Assembly: GCF_013170705.1 (NCBI RefSeq)
Contig: NZ_CP033334.1
Span: 3,635,501 to 3,699,500 of the forward strand
DNA from: Mesorhizobium loti
GTDB lineage: Bacteria > Pseudomonadota > Alphaproteobacteria > Rhizobiales > Rhizobiaceae
Direction of reading: 5' to 3'
Length of the DNA stretch: 64,000 nucleotides
In this document: piece after piece, positions 50,057-59,108 of the stretch
Layout: every line of letters begins with the position of its first letter
How positions within the stretch are numbered: the stretch's first letter is position 1
Made by a program: the position numbers and the translations under genes
Notes under the pieces: generated by a model
Seen by the model: the letters and a program-made list of their open reading frames with translations, nothing else
The model's database searches: none
Told to the model about the DNA's origin: nothing

Positions 50057-51043
50057 TCAGCGGCTGCCATAGGCCTGGTCGAGCAGGCCGCCGGCGGCGA
50101 AATGCTCTTTCTGGATCTTGTCCCAGCCGCCGAAGACGTCTTCCACGGTCAGCAGGCGCACCTCGGGGAAGTCGGCCTTGTATTTGGCGGCGACGGTCGC
50201 GTCGCGCACGCGGTTGCCGTTCTGTGCGAGGATGTCCTGGCCTTCGGGCGTGTAGAGGAAGTTGAGATAGGTCTTGGCCAGGTCGCGCGTGCCGTGTTCG
50301 TCGGCGACCTTGTCGACGATCGCCACCGGGAATTCGGCCAGCAGGCTGACCGAAGGCGTGACCTGCTCGAACTTGTCGTCGCCATACTCCTTGCGGATGC
50401 CGCGCGTCTCGGATTCGAAGGTGATCAGCACGTCGCCGATTTCGCGCTGCACGAAAGTGGTGGTCGCGGCGCGACCGCCCGTGTCGAAGATCGGAACATT
50501 GTTGAACAGCTTGGTGATGAACTCCTTCACCTTGGCGTCGTCGCCCTTGAAGGCTTCCTTGGCGTAGGCCGTGGCCGCCAGATAGGTGTAGCGCGCATTG
50601 CCGGAGGTCTTCGGGTTGGGGAAGATCACCTGCACGTCGTCGCGCACCAGATCGTTCCAGTCCTTGATGTGCTTGGGGTTGCCCGCGCGGACAAGGAACG
50701 AGGGCAGCGAGTAGAAGGGCGAGGCGTTGTCGGGAAAATCCTTCTGCCAGTCGGCGGATACGAACCCCTTCTTGACCAGGAAATCGATGTCGGTGACCTG
50801 GTTGAAGGTGACGACATCGGCGCCAAGGCCCTCGGCGATGGCGCGCGCTTGCGCCGAGGTGCCCGCATGCGACTGGTCGACGGTCACGCCCGGATGCCCT
50901 GATATGAAGGCCTTGTTGACCTGAACGAACAGTTCGCGGCCGACGTCATAGGAGGCATTGAGCAGCTTGTCGGCCGACCAGGCTTGGGAGGACGCGAGGA
51001 ACAGGCCGGCGACCGTGGCAATGCCGAGGAAAAATCGCTTCAT
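50057..51043 (-). CDS. sulfate ABC transporter substrate-binding protein
   Basis: 328 residues. Signal peptide MKRFFLGIATVAGLFLASSQAWS (cleavage near SA-DKL). Sulfate-binding protein hallmarks: NASYDVGRELFVQVNKAF, DQSHAGTSAQARAIAEGLGADVVTFNQ, FLVRAGNPKHIKDWNDLV, IFPNPKTSGNARYTYL and GGRAATTTFVQREIGDVLI. The second copy at 54824 is more typical ([22 protein letters not shown]), so this may be a divergent paralogue with a different anion or affinity. It is separated from cysA by the vapBC pair and must have its own promoter. Confidence 0.92.
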   Translation of the reverse strand: MKRFFLGIATVAGLFLASSQAWSADKLLNASYDVGRELFVQVNKAFISGHPGVTVDQSHAGTSAQARAIAEGLGADVVTFNQVTDIDFLVKKGFVSADWQKDFPDNASPFYSLPSFLVRAGNPKHIKDWNDLVRDDVQVIFPNPKTSGNARYTYLAATAYAKEAFKGDDAKVKEFITKLFNNVPIFDTGGRAATTTFVQREIGDVLITFESETRGIRKEYGDDKFEQVTPSVSLLAEFPVAIVDKVADEHGTRDLAKTYLNFLYTPEGQDILAQNGNRVRDATVAAKYKADFPEVRLLTVEDVFGGWDKIQKEHFAAGGLLDQAYGSR

Positions 51044-51140
51044 GAAAAGGGCTCCGGATGCAATGTGTTAATCGCGCAACCATAGCCGTGGCGCATGGGG
51101 CACGGCGAGGCATGCATCAGGGTTCCGCGCCCTTACTTCG

Positions 51141-51158
51141 AGAAAAGATATGATCGAC
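51141..51158 (-). promoter_or_regulatory. possible shared upstream element of sulfate-binding genes
   Basis: Read on the minus strand GTCGATCATATCTTTTCT, 98 bases upstream of the sulfate-binding protein start. A similar GTCGAATATTTTCT stands 84 bases upstream of the second sulfate-binding gene (55936-55949). Weak evidence from two sites only. Confidence 0.3.
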
Positions 51159-51230
51159 AGAACGAGTCCTTAGAATTTTATTTCAGGTGACAATTGTTTC
51201 GGTCTGTATTCCTTGTGCAGGGCGATCATT

Positions 51231-51253
51231 TGGCATATACATATGGCATATAC
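51231..51253. promoter_or_regulatory. direct repeats in the vapBC promoter
   Basis: TGGCATATAC occurs at 51231-51240 and again at 51244-51253, 13 bases apart, and overlaps the expected promoter 15 bases before the antitoxin start. Autoregulation by the toxin-antitoxin complex is typical and these repeats are the likely operator. Confidence 0.5.
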
Positions 51254-51267
51254 AAACGGAGGCAACC

Positions 51268-51543
51268 GTGCCACAGCACCGGCATACAACCGCGTCGCCT
51301 CCGAAGGAGGCCAAGCTCTTCCGCAACAACCGCAGCCAGGCGGTGCGTATTCCCGTCGAATTCGAGCTCCCCGGTGACAAGGTTCTGATCAGCCGCGAAG
51401 GCGACCGCCTTGTCATCGAGCCGCTCCGCAAACCAGGCCTTGCCGCGCTGCTCGCCCAATGGGCGAAAGAGCCACCGCTTGGTCCTGAGGACGACTTTCC
51501 CGGGATCAGGGATGCGCCTGTTGAAGCCGAGGACATTTTCTGA
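51268..51543 (+). CDS. vapB: VapB-type antitoxin
   Basis: 91 residues. An AbrB/SpoVT-like DNA-binding beta-hairpin KLFRNNRSQAVRIPVEFELPGDKVLISREGDRLVIEP is followed by a C-terminal tail that should wrap the toxin. GTG 51268 is preferred because GGAGG (51258-51262) is five bases upstream; the frame extends to 51187, but that part lacks similarity. The stop overlaps the toxin start by one base. It neutralises VapC and represses the operon. Confidence 0.9.
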   Translation: MPQHRHTTASPPKEAKLFRNNRSQAVRIPVEFELPGDKVLISREGDRLVIEPLRKPGLAALLAQWAKEPPLGPEDDFPGIRDAPVEAEDIF

Positions 51544-51941
51544 TGCGGTTCATGTTGGATACAAACGTCATTAGCGACATGATCCGAAACCCGGCCGGCA
51601 AGGCTGCCAGTGCAATGGTGCGCGAAGGTGACGCCGCTGTTTGCACCAGCATCGTCGTCGCCTCTGAATTGCGATATGGGTGCGCCAGGAAGGGATCGGC
51701 CAAGCTGCTCAAGAAGGTCGAGGATCTGCTGGCCGAGATCCCTGTATTGCCGCTCGACGTATCGGTGGACGCTGAATACGGCGCGCTTCGCGCCGAGTTG
51801 GAGGCCGCTGACCAACCCATTGGCCACAATGACCTTTTTATTGCCGCTCACGCCTGCGTGTTGGGCACTACATTGGTGACGGCCAATGTGGGGAAGTTCG
51901 CCCGGATACGGAAGCTGAAGGTCGAGAACTGGCTGGAATAG
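51543..51941 (+). CDS. vapC: VapC-type PIN-domain toxin
   Basis: 132 residues, PIN ribonuclease. Acidic residues in FMLDTNVISD (near residue 6), VVASELRYG (Glu), HNDLFIAAHA (Asp) and a late position coordinate the catalytic metal; TLVTANVGKFARIRKLKVENW is the usual C-terminal PIN signature. Translation is coupled to the antitoxin by a one-base TGATG overlap. The pair stands between cysA and a sulfate-binding protein gene, both on the opposite strand, which suggests insertion of a mobile cassette. Confidence 0.93.
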   Translation: MRFMLDTNVISDMIRNPAGKAASAMVREGDAAVCTSIVVASELRYGCARKGSAKLLKKVEDLLAEIPVLPLDVSVDAEYGALRAELEAADQPIGHNDLFIAAHACVLGTTLVTANVGKFARIRKLKVENWLE

Positions 51942-51957
51942 CGCCTGACCCGAAAGA

Positions 51958-52998
51958 TCAGGCCGCCGGAAACAGCTTCCAGCGCCCCGGACGGAACGCC
52001 ACCCGGCTTTTCTGTGCCGCCGGGTGATCGACGGGCAGTTCGATCTCGACCCGCTGGCGGTCGCCGCCGATCTCGAGCTCCACCCGGCGCGTGCCGGCGA
52101 CGCGGCGGCTGGCGGCGACCGTGCCGGCGATGCAGCCGCTGCAGCCGTCCAGCAACTCGACGTCGTGCGGGCGAAAATAGAGCGTTGCATCACCCTCGGG
52201 CGCGTGCGGCGCCGCAAGCCCGATGGGGCGATCAGCGAGCCAGATCTCGCCATTCTCGACCTTGACGGGAAGCGAACTCGATTCACCAATGAAGCCGTAG
52301 ACGAAGGGCGAGTTCGGCGTGTCGTAGATATCGTCCGCCGTGCCGACCTGCTCGATGCGGCCCTGGCTCATCACCACGACGCGGTCGGCAAGCTCCAGCG
52401 CCTCTTCCTGGTCGTGGGTGACGAAGACGGTGGTGTGGCCGGTGCGATCGTGGATCTCGCGCAGCCAGCGGCGCAGTTCCCGGCGGACCTGCGCATCGAG
52501 TGCGCCGAACGGCTCGTCGAGCAGCAGCACCTTGGGCTCGATCGCCATGGCGCGGGCAAGCGCGACACGCTGGCGCTGGCCGCCGGACAATTGGGCCGGA
52601 TAACGCTTTTCGAGGCCGGAAAGCTGAACGAGATCGAGAAGCTCGGAGGCGCGGCGGCGGATTTCCTGCGCCGGCGGCCGCGAGGAGCCATGCCGGACCT
52701 TGAGCCCGAAGCCGATATTGTCGGCCACCGTCATGTGTCGGAACAGTGCATAGTGCTGGAACACGAAGCCGACATTGCGCTCCTGGATCGACTTCTGCGA
52801 AGCGTCCTCGTCGCCGAAGAAGATCTTGCCGCGCGTCGGCCGTTCCAGCCCTGCGATCAGCCTGAGCAGCGTCGTCTTGCCGGAGCCGGACGGGCCCAGC
52901 AGCGCGATCAGTTCACCCGACTTGATGTCGAGCGATACGTCATGGAGCGCTGGAAACCGCTCAAACTCCTTGCGCACGTTGGCAACGCGAACTTCCAT
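51958..52998 (-). CDS. cysA: sulfate ABC transporter ATP-binding protein
   Basis: 346 residues, a typical CysA. Walker A GPSGSGKTT near 36-44, FVFQHYALFRHMTVADNIGFGL, signature LSGGQRQRVALARAM, VLLLDEPFGALDAQVRRELRRWL and VTHDQEEA, then a C-terminal TOBE-like domain that is distinctive of CysA (YFRPHDVELL). It energises sulfate or thiosulfate uptake. Downstream of cysW with a 13-base gap. Confidence 0.95.
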   Translation of the reverse strand: MEVRVANVRKEFERFPALHDVSLDIKSGELIALLGPSGSGKTTLLRLIAGLERPTRGKIFFGDEDASQKSIQERNVGFVFQHYALFRHMTVADNIGFGLKVRHGSSRPPAQEIRRRASELLDLVQLSGLEKRYPAQLSGGQRQRVALARAMAIEPKVLLLDEPFGALDAQVRRELRRWLREIHDRTGHTTVFVTHDQEEALELADRVVVMSQGRIEQVGTADDIYDTPNSPFVYGFIGESSSLPVKVENGEIWLADRPIGLAAPHAPEGDATLYFRPHDVELLDGCSGCIAGTVAASRRVAGTRRVELEIGGDRQRVEIELPVDHPAAQKSRVAFRPGRWKLFPAA

Positions 52999-53011
52999 AC
53001 AAATCCCTCTG

Positions 53012-53896
53012 TCAGTGTCCGCGCGTCGCGGCGAGTTCGGCGCCGTAGCGCATCTCGAGCAGTGTTTTCAAGACCAGCGTGACGAGCGCCAGCCCGGCAA
53101 GCAGTGAGGCGACGGCGAAGGCGCCGACGGCATTGTACTCGTTGTAGAGGATTTCGACATGCAGCGGCATGGTGTTGGTCAGGCCGCGTATGTGACCCGA
53201 AACCACCGAAACCGCGCCGAATTCGCCCATGGCACGGGCGTTGCAAAGCAAGACGCCGTAGAGCAGCCCCCATTTGACGTTGGGCAGCGTGACGTACCAG
53301 AAGGTCTGCCAGCCATTGGCGCCGAGCGAGAGCGCCGCTTCCTCATCGCCATTGCCTTGCTCCTGCATCAGCGGGATCAGTTCGCGGGCGACGAAGGGGA
53401 AGGTGACGAACACGGTGGCCAGCACGATGCCGGGCACGGCGAACAGGATCTGGATGCCATGTGCCTTCAGCCACTCTCCGAGCAGCCCCTGGGCGCCGAA
53501 CAGAAGCACGTAGACCAGACCCGAGATGACCGGCGAGACCGAGAAGGGCAGGTCGATCAGCGTGGTCAGGAAGGCCTTGCCCTTGAACTCGAACTTGGCG
53601 ATGGCCCAGGCGGCGGAGATGCCGAAGACGACGTTGAGCGGCACCGAGATAGCCGCGACGAGCAGTGTCAGGTGAATGGCCGAACGCGCATCCGGTTCGC
53701 CCAGCGCTTGCGTATAGGCACCGATGCCTTTCGCCAGCGCCTCATGGAAGACAATGATCAGCGGCAGGAGCAGAAAGACGCCGAGGAAGGCAAAAACGAT
53801 CGCCATCAGCACGGCCTGTGCCGGCCGGCTTTCGGTCACCGCCGCCGAGCGGCTCTCATGGTAGGGCTCGTAGGATTTGATTTCGGGATCAGCCAT
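53012..53896 (-). CDS. cysW: sulfate ABC transporter permease CysW
   Basis: 294 residues with about six membrane helices. EAA-like loop [30 protein letters not shown] and the CysW-typical [36 protein letters not shown]. The first 8 bases overlap the end of cysT, so both permeases are coupled. Together they form the sulfate channel. Confidence 0.95.
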   Translation of the reverse strand: MADPEIKSYEPYHESRSAAVTESRPAQAVLMAIVFAFLGVFLLLPLIIVFHEALAKGIGAYTQALGEPDARSAIHLTLLVAAISVPLNVVFGISAAWAIAKFEFKGKAFLTTLIDLPFSVSPVISGLVYVLLFGAQGLLGEWLKAHGIQILFAVPGIVLATVFVTFPFVARELIPLMQEQGNGDEEAALSLGANGWQTFWYVTLPNVKWGLLYGVLLCNARAMGEFGAVSVVSGHIRGLTNTMPLHVEILYNEYNAVGAFAVASLLAGLALVTLVLKTLLEMRYGAELAATRGH

Positions 53897-54740
53897 AGCG
53901 CTTGCGGCTCCATGTCTGCACGAGATTGACGACCAGAAGCATGACGAACGACAGAGCGAGCATGATCGCCGCGATCGCGGTCGCCGCCGGATAATTGTAC
54001 TCCTCCAGCCGGATGACGATCAAAAGCGGAGCGATCTCGGATCTGTAGGGCAAGTTGCCGGCGATGAAGATGACCGAGCCGTATTCACCGACGCCGCGCG
54101 CGAAGGCCAGCGAAAAGCCGGTGATGATGGCCGGCGCCAGGCCCGGGAACAGCACGCGGGTGATGATCTGGAAGCGGTTGGCGCCAAGCGTCGCGGCGGC
54201 CTCCTCCACCTCCTTGTCGATTTCTTCCATGATCGGCTGCACGGTGCGCACGACGAAGGGCAGGCCGATGAAGACCAATGCGATGACGATGCCGAGCGGC
54301 GTGTAGGCGACCTTGATGCCGAGCGGCATCAGCAGTTTGCCGATCCAGCCGTTCGGCGCGTAGAGCGTGGTCAGCGCGATACCGGCGACCGCGGTCGGCA
54401 GCGCGAAGGGCAGGTCGACCATGGCGTCGACGATGCGGCGGCCGGGGAAGCGGTAGCGCACCAGCACCCAGGCGACGAGCGTGCCGAAGACGACATTGAC
54501 GGCGGCCGCCAGAAAGGCGGTGCCGAAGCTGATTTCCAGCGCATTGATGGTGCGCCGATCGCTCGCGATCGCCCAGAATTCAACCCAGCCGAGAGAGGCC
54601 GAGCGCCAGATCAGCCCGGACAGCGGAATGAGGATGATGAGGGTGAGGTAGGCAAGCGAGAAGCCGAGCGTCAATCCGAAACCCGGAATGACACTCGGCT
54701 GCTTGAACCGCCACCCCGCCTGCGCGGGTGCTGTCGTCAT
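53889..54740 (-). CDS. cysT: sulfate ABC transporter permease CysT
   Basis: 283 residues, about six membrane helices. N-terminal [31 protein letters not shown] is characteristic of CysT/CysU, and the EAA-type loop reads [44 protein letters not shown] matches the sulfate permease signature. It follows the sulfate-binding protein gene by 83 bases. Confidence 0.95.
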   Translation of the reverse strand: MTTAPAQAGWRFKQPSVIPGFGLTLGFSLAYLTLIILIPLSGLIWRSASLGWVEFWAIASDRRTINALEISFGTAFLAAAVNVVFGTLVAWVLVRYRFPGRRIVDAMVDLPFALPTAVAGIALTTLYAPNGWIGKLLMPLGIKVAYTPLGIVIALVFIGLPFVVRTVQPIMEEIDKEVEEAAATLGANRFQIITRVLFPGLAPAIITGFSLAFARGVGEYGSVIFIAGNLPYRSEIAPLLIVIRLEEYNYPAATAIAAIMLALSFVMLLVVNLVQTWSRKRYG

Positions 54741-54823
54741 GAAGCTCTGGATTGTCCCTTCTTATTCAACCGGACTCTGCCTGAAGAAAGCCCATTGGCG
54801 AGCTTCCTCAGCACAACCGAACC

Positions 54824-55852
54824 TTACTGGGCCGGCTTGTAGATCTGGTCGAATATACCACCGTCGCCGAAATGATAAGGCTGCGCCTTCTTCCAGCCGC
54901 CGAAAAGCGGATCGTCGATCGAGATCAGCTTGATATCGGGGGTCTTGGGCAGATCCGCCGGTGCGACGAGTTCTGGCTTGGCCGGACGATAATGGTTCTT
55001 TGCGATGATCGTCTGGCCTTCCTTGGAATAGAGCCAGCCGAGATAGGCTTCGGCCACCTTGCGCGTGCCCTTGGCATCGACATTGGCGTCGACGATCGCC
55101 ACCGGCGGCTCGGCTAGGATCGACGTCGGCGGATAGACGATCTCGAAATTGTCGGCGCCGAATTCGTCGAGCGCCAGATAGGCATCGTTTTCCCAGCCGA
55201 TCAGCACGTCGCCGATGCCCTTTTGCGCGAAGGTGACGGTCGAGCCGCGCGCACCGGTGTCGAGAACCGGGGCATTGGCGTAGAGCTTGCCGACGAATTC
55301 CTTGGTCTTGGCCTCGTCGCCGCCGTCATGGGCGTTGGCGTAGGCCCAGGCGGCCAGGTAGTTCCAGCGTGCGCCACCCGAGGTCTTGGGGTTGGGGGTG
55401 ATCACCTGGGTGCCGTCCTTGACGAGGTCATTCCAGTCGTGGATCCCCTTGGGATTGCCCTTGCGAACGAGGAAGATGATGGTCGAGGTGTAAGGCGCTG
55501 AATTGTTTTCGAATTTCTTGCGCCAGTCGGGATTGATCTTCTTCGACTTCGAGACGATCGCGTTGATGTCGCCCTCGAGCGCCAGCGTGACCACATCGGC
55601 ATCGAGGCCGTCGATCACGGCGCGGGCCTGGGCGCCCGATCCGCCATGCGACTGCTGGATCGTCACCGTTTCGCCGGTCTCGGCTTTCCAATGGGCGACG
55701 AAAGCCTCGTCATAGGCCTTGTAGAGCTCGCGTGTCGGATCGTAGGACACGTTGAGGATGGTGGTGTCGGCGAACGCGAAACCGAGCGTGCCGAACTGGA
55801 CAGATGTGGCGACCAGTGCGCCGAGCAGTTTCCTGAAATGAGGTTTGGTCAT
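54824..55852 (-). CDS. sulfate ABC transporter substrate-binding protein
   Basis: 342 residues. N-terminal signal peptide up to about AFA-DTT. Classic sulfate-binding signatures: [96 protein letters not shown] and [23 protein letters not shown]. It heads the cysT-cysW-cysA operon and is the main receptor; it is a paralogue of the protein encoded at 50057. Confidence 0.95.
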   Translation of the reverse strand: MTKPHFRKLLGALVATSVQFGTLGFAFADTTILNVSYDPTRELYKAYDEAFVAHWKAETGETVTIQQSHGGSGAQARAVIDGLDADVVTLALEGDINAIVSKSKKINPDWRKKFENNSAPYTSTIIFLVRKGNPKGIHDWNDLVKDGTQVITPNPKTSGGARWNYLAAWAYANAHDGGDEAKTKEFVGKLYANAPVLDTGARGSTVTFAQKGIGDVLIGWENDAYLALDEFGADNFEIVYPPTSILAEPPVAIVDANVDAKGTRKVAEAYLGWLYSKEGQTIIAKNHYRPAKPELVAPADLPKTPDIKLISIDDPLFGGWKKAQPYHFGDGGIFDQIYKPAQ

Positions 55853-55935
55853 TTCTGCCTCCGTTGAACCCGCGCCAAATCTAGCGAATTGATAGAAATT
55901 AGATGCACCGAATGTTCCCTTTTTTGCCCTCCTGA

Positions 55936-55980
55936 AGAAAATATTCGACGGTCTTCCGCCATGTCGGGAAATATTTTCCT
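55936..55980. promoter_or_regulatory. imperfect AT-rich inverted repeat upstream of the sulfate operon
   Basis: AGAAAATATTCGAC (55936-55949) faces GTCGGGAAATATTTTCCT (55963-55980) across 13 bases, with small insertions. It is 84 bases before the sulfate-binding protein start and AT-rich relative to its surroundings, so it may be an operator for a sulfur regulator. Confidence 0.35.
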
Positions 55981-56063
55981 CGCCGACACTCCGCGCGGAC
56001 TCGACGTCCTATCTAGGGATGCCCGATGCCGAGGCAAGGCCGCATTCGGTTCGATCCCGCGGG

Positions 56064-56786
56064 TTATTCGGCGCTTACCGGAAAATCGAAACGCTGGTTT
56101 GGAAAGGGCTCGTGCCCGAGCGTAAAATGCCACCATTCGCGGGCGTAGTTCTTGAAGCCGCCGGTGCGCATGGCATCGACGAGCATCTTGCGGTTTGCCG
56201 CCGCTTCATTGCCGAGCGGACGGTGCGCGGTCTCGCTCATTGGGTCGAAACAGTCGAAACCGGTGCCGAAATCGAGCGTATGGGCATCGGTGGCGCCACA
56301 GGCCGGTTTGGAGACCGCCGGACCGCCGGCCCGCGCAATCGCGACATCGACGGTTGAGCCGCGCGAATGGGTCGACAGCTCACCGACATAGCCCTTGGCG
56401 ATGAGGTCGCCGCGCTTGACCTTCGGATACCATTGCGGATCGGGCGGACCGCCCGCGCGCGTCCATTCGCCCATGTCGGCGACGGCGCGGGCAGGGCGGT
56501 AGCAATCGAACACGACCAGGGTCAGGCCTTTCGCGGCCATCGCCTGCTGGATACCGGCAAGAGCTTGCGCCGCCTGCAAGGTGAGAATGCAGACCGGCGC
56601 CTCGTAGCCATTCACCTTGCGGTGAAGGAAATCGTCGGGTCCGGCGTAACGGATGTCCTGGCGGATGGACGGATCGATATCGGCGAGCCGAACGAAGCCG
56701 GCGGAAAGGGTATCGGCATGTGCCTGGGGAACTGAAGCCCCAAGCGCCAGTGCGCAAAAGCCAACGCGCTGAATCGCCTGGCGCAT
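56064..56786 (-). CDS. D-alanyl-D-alanine dipeptidase (VanX/DdpX-like, peptidase M15D)
   Basis: 240 residues from ATG 56786 (TTG 56795 possible). An N-terminal signal peptide (QAIQRVGFCALALGASVPQAHA) sends it to the periplasm. Zinc-site motifs STHSRGSTVDVA (SxHxxGxxxD) and EWWHF and the CYRPARAVADM helix identify the VanX family, which cleaves D-Ala-D-Ala. It is 19 bases after the penicillin-binding protein gene on the same strand, giving a cell-wall cluster. In a soil bacterium it more likely recycles peptidoglycan than confers glycopeptide resistance. Confidence 0.9.
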   Translation of the reverse strand: MRQAIQRVGFCALALGASVPQAHADTLSAGFVRLADIDPSIRQDIRYAGPDDFLHRKVNGYEAPVCILTLQAAQALAGIQQAMAAKGLTLVVFDCYRPARAVADMGEWTRAGGPPDPQWYPKVKRGDLIAKGYVGELSTHSRGSTVDVAIARAGGPAVSKPACGATDAHTLDFGTGFDCFDPMSETAHRPLGNEAAANRKMLVDAMRTGGFKNYAREWWHFTLGHEPFPNQRFDFPVSAE

Positions 56787-56804
56787 TCTATTCAAGGAGT
56801 GCGT

Positions 56805-58895
56805 TCACTCGACGAACACCTTTACGCTGGCCGCCCGCCCCACGGCGTCGATGACAGTCAGCGTCGAATAGCCCGCGCCGTCGGGCAGCCAGGTCGCGGT
56901 GCGGCGGCGGTCGATGCCAGTGAGCGGCTTGCCGTTGGCCAGCCAGCGGAATGGCGCACGGCCGCCTTGCAGTTTCAGCACAAGCGGCGAGGCATCTGCC
57001 GAATTCGTGGCGAGATCGACGCGGGCGCCGTCCGGCGGGAAGATGATGGTTGGGGCGGGCTCGGTGGGCGTGGCCTGCACCAGCCCGTCGGCACCGGCGC
57101 CAAAGCGGGCGAGCGTCACCGGCAGATCCTCGCGCTTGGGGGTGAAGGCACCGGGCGGCTTGCCCGGCAGCGGCACGGTGGCGAGGCCGGAACGGACAAA
57201 GCCCTCGAACAGGATCGGGGCGGCCGAGACATAGCCGGAGAGGCCCGGCACGGCGCTGGCATCGGGGCGGCCGACCCAGACGCCCAGCACATAGCGGCCG
57301 TCGAAGCCGACCGACCATGCGTCGCGGTAGCCGTAGGATGTGCCGGTCTTGTAGGCGATACCGCGCTGCAAGGCGCCTTCCGGCGGTTTCACGCCCGACA
57401 ATATGTCGATGATCTGCCAGTTCGCCTGCTCGTTGAGGATGGTGGCAGTGGTGCGTTCGGCATTGGCCGGCTCGGTGCCGTCATGCAGCGTGTGCGTCTT
57501 GCCGCCATTGGCGAGGCCCGTATAAAGCTGGACGAGATCGCGCAGCGTCACGCCAACGCCGCCAAGGCCGATGGCCAGGCCGGGCGCCTCGTTGATCGGC
57601 AGGATCGGGTTGACCCCGGCCTGGCGGAAGCGTGCTGTCAGCCGGGCCGGGCCGACCGCGTCGAGCACGCGGATCGCCGGCACGTTGAGCGACAGTTGCA
57701 GCGCCTGGCGGATCGAGACATCGCCTTGGTAGCCCATGTCGAAGTTCTTGGGCCTGTAGCCGCCGAAATCGACCGGGCTGTCCTCGATCAACATTTCCTG
57801 CGCCACCAGTCCCTGCTCGAAGGCGAGGCCATAGATGAACGGCTTCAGCGTCGAGCCGGGCGAACGCACGATCTTGGTCATGTCGATCCAGCCGGAGCGG
57901 CTGGAATCGAAGAAATTGGCCGAGCCGACTTCGCCGAGGATGTCGCCGGTTCGGGAATCGGCCAGCACCATGGCGACGGAGAGGCGCGGCCCGAGCTTGG
58001 CGGCGGCGTCGCGTGCCACCTGCTCCAGTCCTTGCTGGACGCTTTTGCGGATCGTCAGCTTGAGCGGCTGGCCGGGAACGGCCCGGGGCAGCATCGCATA
58101 GGCGGCGTGCGCGGCGAGTGCCGGCAGAGTCCGGCGCAGGCCCGACACGTCGTCGAGGGCGGCGCGTGCCGCCTCGCGTTCGCCGATCAGGCCTGACGAA
58201 ACCATGCGGGTCAGCACCCGGTCGCGGGCGGCGTGAGCGATTTCGAGATTGCGGTCGGGCCGCCGCCTTTCCGGCAATTGCGGCAGCGCGACGAGCAAGG
58301 CGGCTTCGGAGACGGTGAGCCGCTTTGGCTCCTTGCCGAAATAGGCGAGCGAAGCGGCGCGCACGCCTTCGAGATTGCCGCCATAGGGCGCCAGCGTGAG
58401 ATAGCGTTCGAGGATCTCGCGCTTGGACAGCCGCCGCTCGATCTGGATGGCGCGCAGCATCTGCTTGACCTTGGAGCCGAGGCTGCGGCTTTCGCGCGGC
58501 TCGATCAGGCGCGCAAGCTGCATCGACAGGGTCGAGCCGCCGGAGACGATGTGGCCGCTGGTTGCGAACTGGCCGGCGGCTCTGCAAAGCGCCAGCACGT
58601 CGACACCCTCATGGTCCCAGAAGCGCTTGTCCTCATAGGTGACCAGCATGTCGACGAACTGCTTGTCGACCTGGTCGAGACGGGTTTCGAGCCGCCAGTA
58701 GCCGTCCGGCGTGGCGAAGGCGCGCAACAGTTGGCCGTCACGATCCTGGACTTCGGTGGAGACAGTCAGCGTCGCGGGCAATGGCGGCGGGAAAGCGCGG
58801 TCGAGTTCCCAGAGAGAGGCGACGGAAAGGGCGAGAATGCCGGTGACGGTTGCTACGGTTATGGCGGCACGGCGGAGAAGTTTTCTTGAAAGCAT
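56805..58895 (-). CDS. pbpC: penicillin-binding protein 1C
   Basis: 696 residues. N-terminal membrane anchor (about 6-28), transglycosylase GT51 domain with VTYEDKRFWDHEGVD and GGSTLSMQLARLIEP, transpeptidase domain with SxxK in SPGSTLKPFIYG and KTGTSYGYRDAWSVGF, and a C-terminal BiPBP_C-type beta domain (about 600-696). It polymerises and cross-links peptidoglycan in the periplasm. ATG 58895 is preferred; the sequence before it is a repeat element that also supplies the GAGGGG ribosome site. Upstream on the same strand is the alpha-2-macroglobulin-like gene, the usual partner of PBP1C. Confidence 0.95.
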   Translation of the reverse strand: MLSRKLLRRAAITVATVTGILALSVASLWELDRAFPPPLPATLTVSTEVQDRDGQLLRAFATPDGYWRLETRLDQVDKQFVDMLVTYEDKRFWDHEGVDVLALCRAAGQFATSGHIVSGGSTLSMQLARLIEPRESRSLGSKVKQMLRAIQIERRLSKREILERYLTLAPYGGNLEGVRAASLAYFGKEPKRLTVSEAALLVALPQLPERRRPDRNLEIAHAARDRVLTRMVSSGLIGEREAARAALDDVSGLRRTLPALAAHAAYAMLPRAVPGQPLKLTIRKSVQQGLEQVARDAAAKLGPRLSVAMVLADSRTGDILGEVGSANFFDSSRSGWIDMTKIVRSPGSTLKPFIYGLAFEQGLVAQEMLIEDSPVDFGGYRPKNFDMGYQGDVSIRQALQLSLNVPAIRVLDAVGPARLTARFRQAGVNPILPINEAPGLAIGLGGVGVTLRDLVQLYTGLANGGKTHTLHDGTEPANAERTTATILNEQANWQIIDILSGVKPPEGALQRGIAYKTGTSYGYRDAWSVGFDGRYVLGVWVGRPDASAVPGLSGYVSAAPILFEGFVRSGLATVPLPGKPPGAFTPKREDLPVTLARFGAGADGLVQATPTEPAPTIIFPPDGARVDLATNSADASPLVLKLQGGRAPFRWLANGKPLTGIDRRRTATWLPDGAGYSTLTVIDAVGRAASVKVFVE

Positions 58896-59080
58896 GGCGC
58901 TGCCCCTCATTGCCCTGCCGGGCATTTCTCCCCGTATAGAGACGGGGAGAAAGAGGCCTGCGCGGAGGTTTTCGCCAATTTCCAAAGTTGCAGAACAGTT
59001 GCCGACGATCGGGACAGTTCCCTTCTCCCCGTCACTATACGGGGAGAAGGTGCCGGCAGGCGGATGAGGGGCAGCGCCAT
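58894..59080. repeat. RIME-like element overlapping the pbpC start
   Basis: ATGGCGCTGCCCCTCAT..TTCTCCCCGTATAGAGACGG (from 58894 to about 58951) is repeated inverted at about 59023-59080, with only scattered mismatches over about 58 bases, separated by about 70 bases. Each unit carries its own CTCCCCGT..ACGGGGAG hairpin. It fills the gap between the macroglobulin and pbpC genes and touches the pbpC start codon. Confidence 0.75.
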
Positions 59081-59108
59081 CGTCCTGTTCATGTTCGTCG
59101 GCAACATC

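Noticed and set aside
56064..56786. Vancomycin resistance gene
   Set aside because: VanX-like dipeptidases are common chromosomal peptidoglycan enzymes, and no vanH or vanA ligase is present.
57481..58587. Alternative open frame within the pbpC region
   Set aside because: Arginine- and proline-rich translation without motifs; PBP1C in the other frame has all its catalytic motifs.
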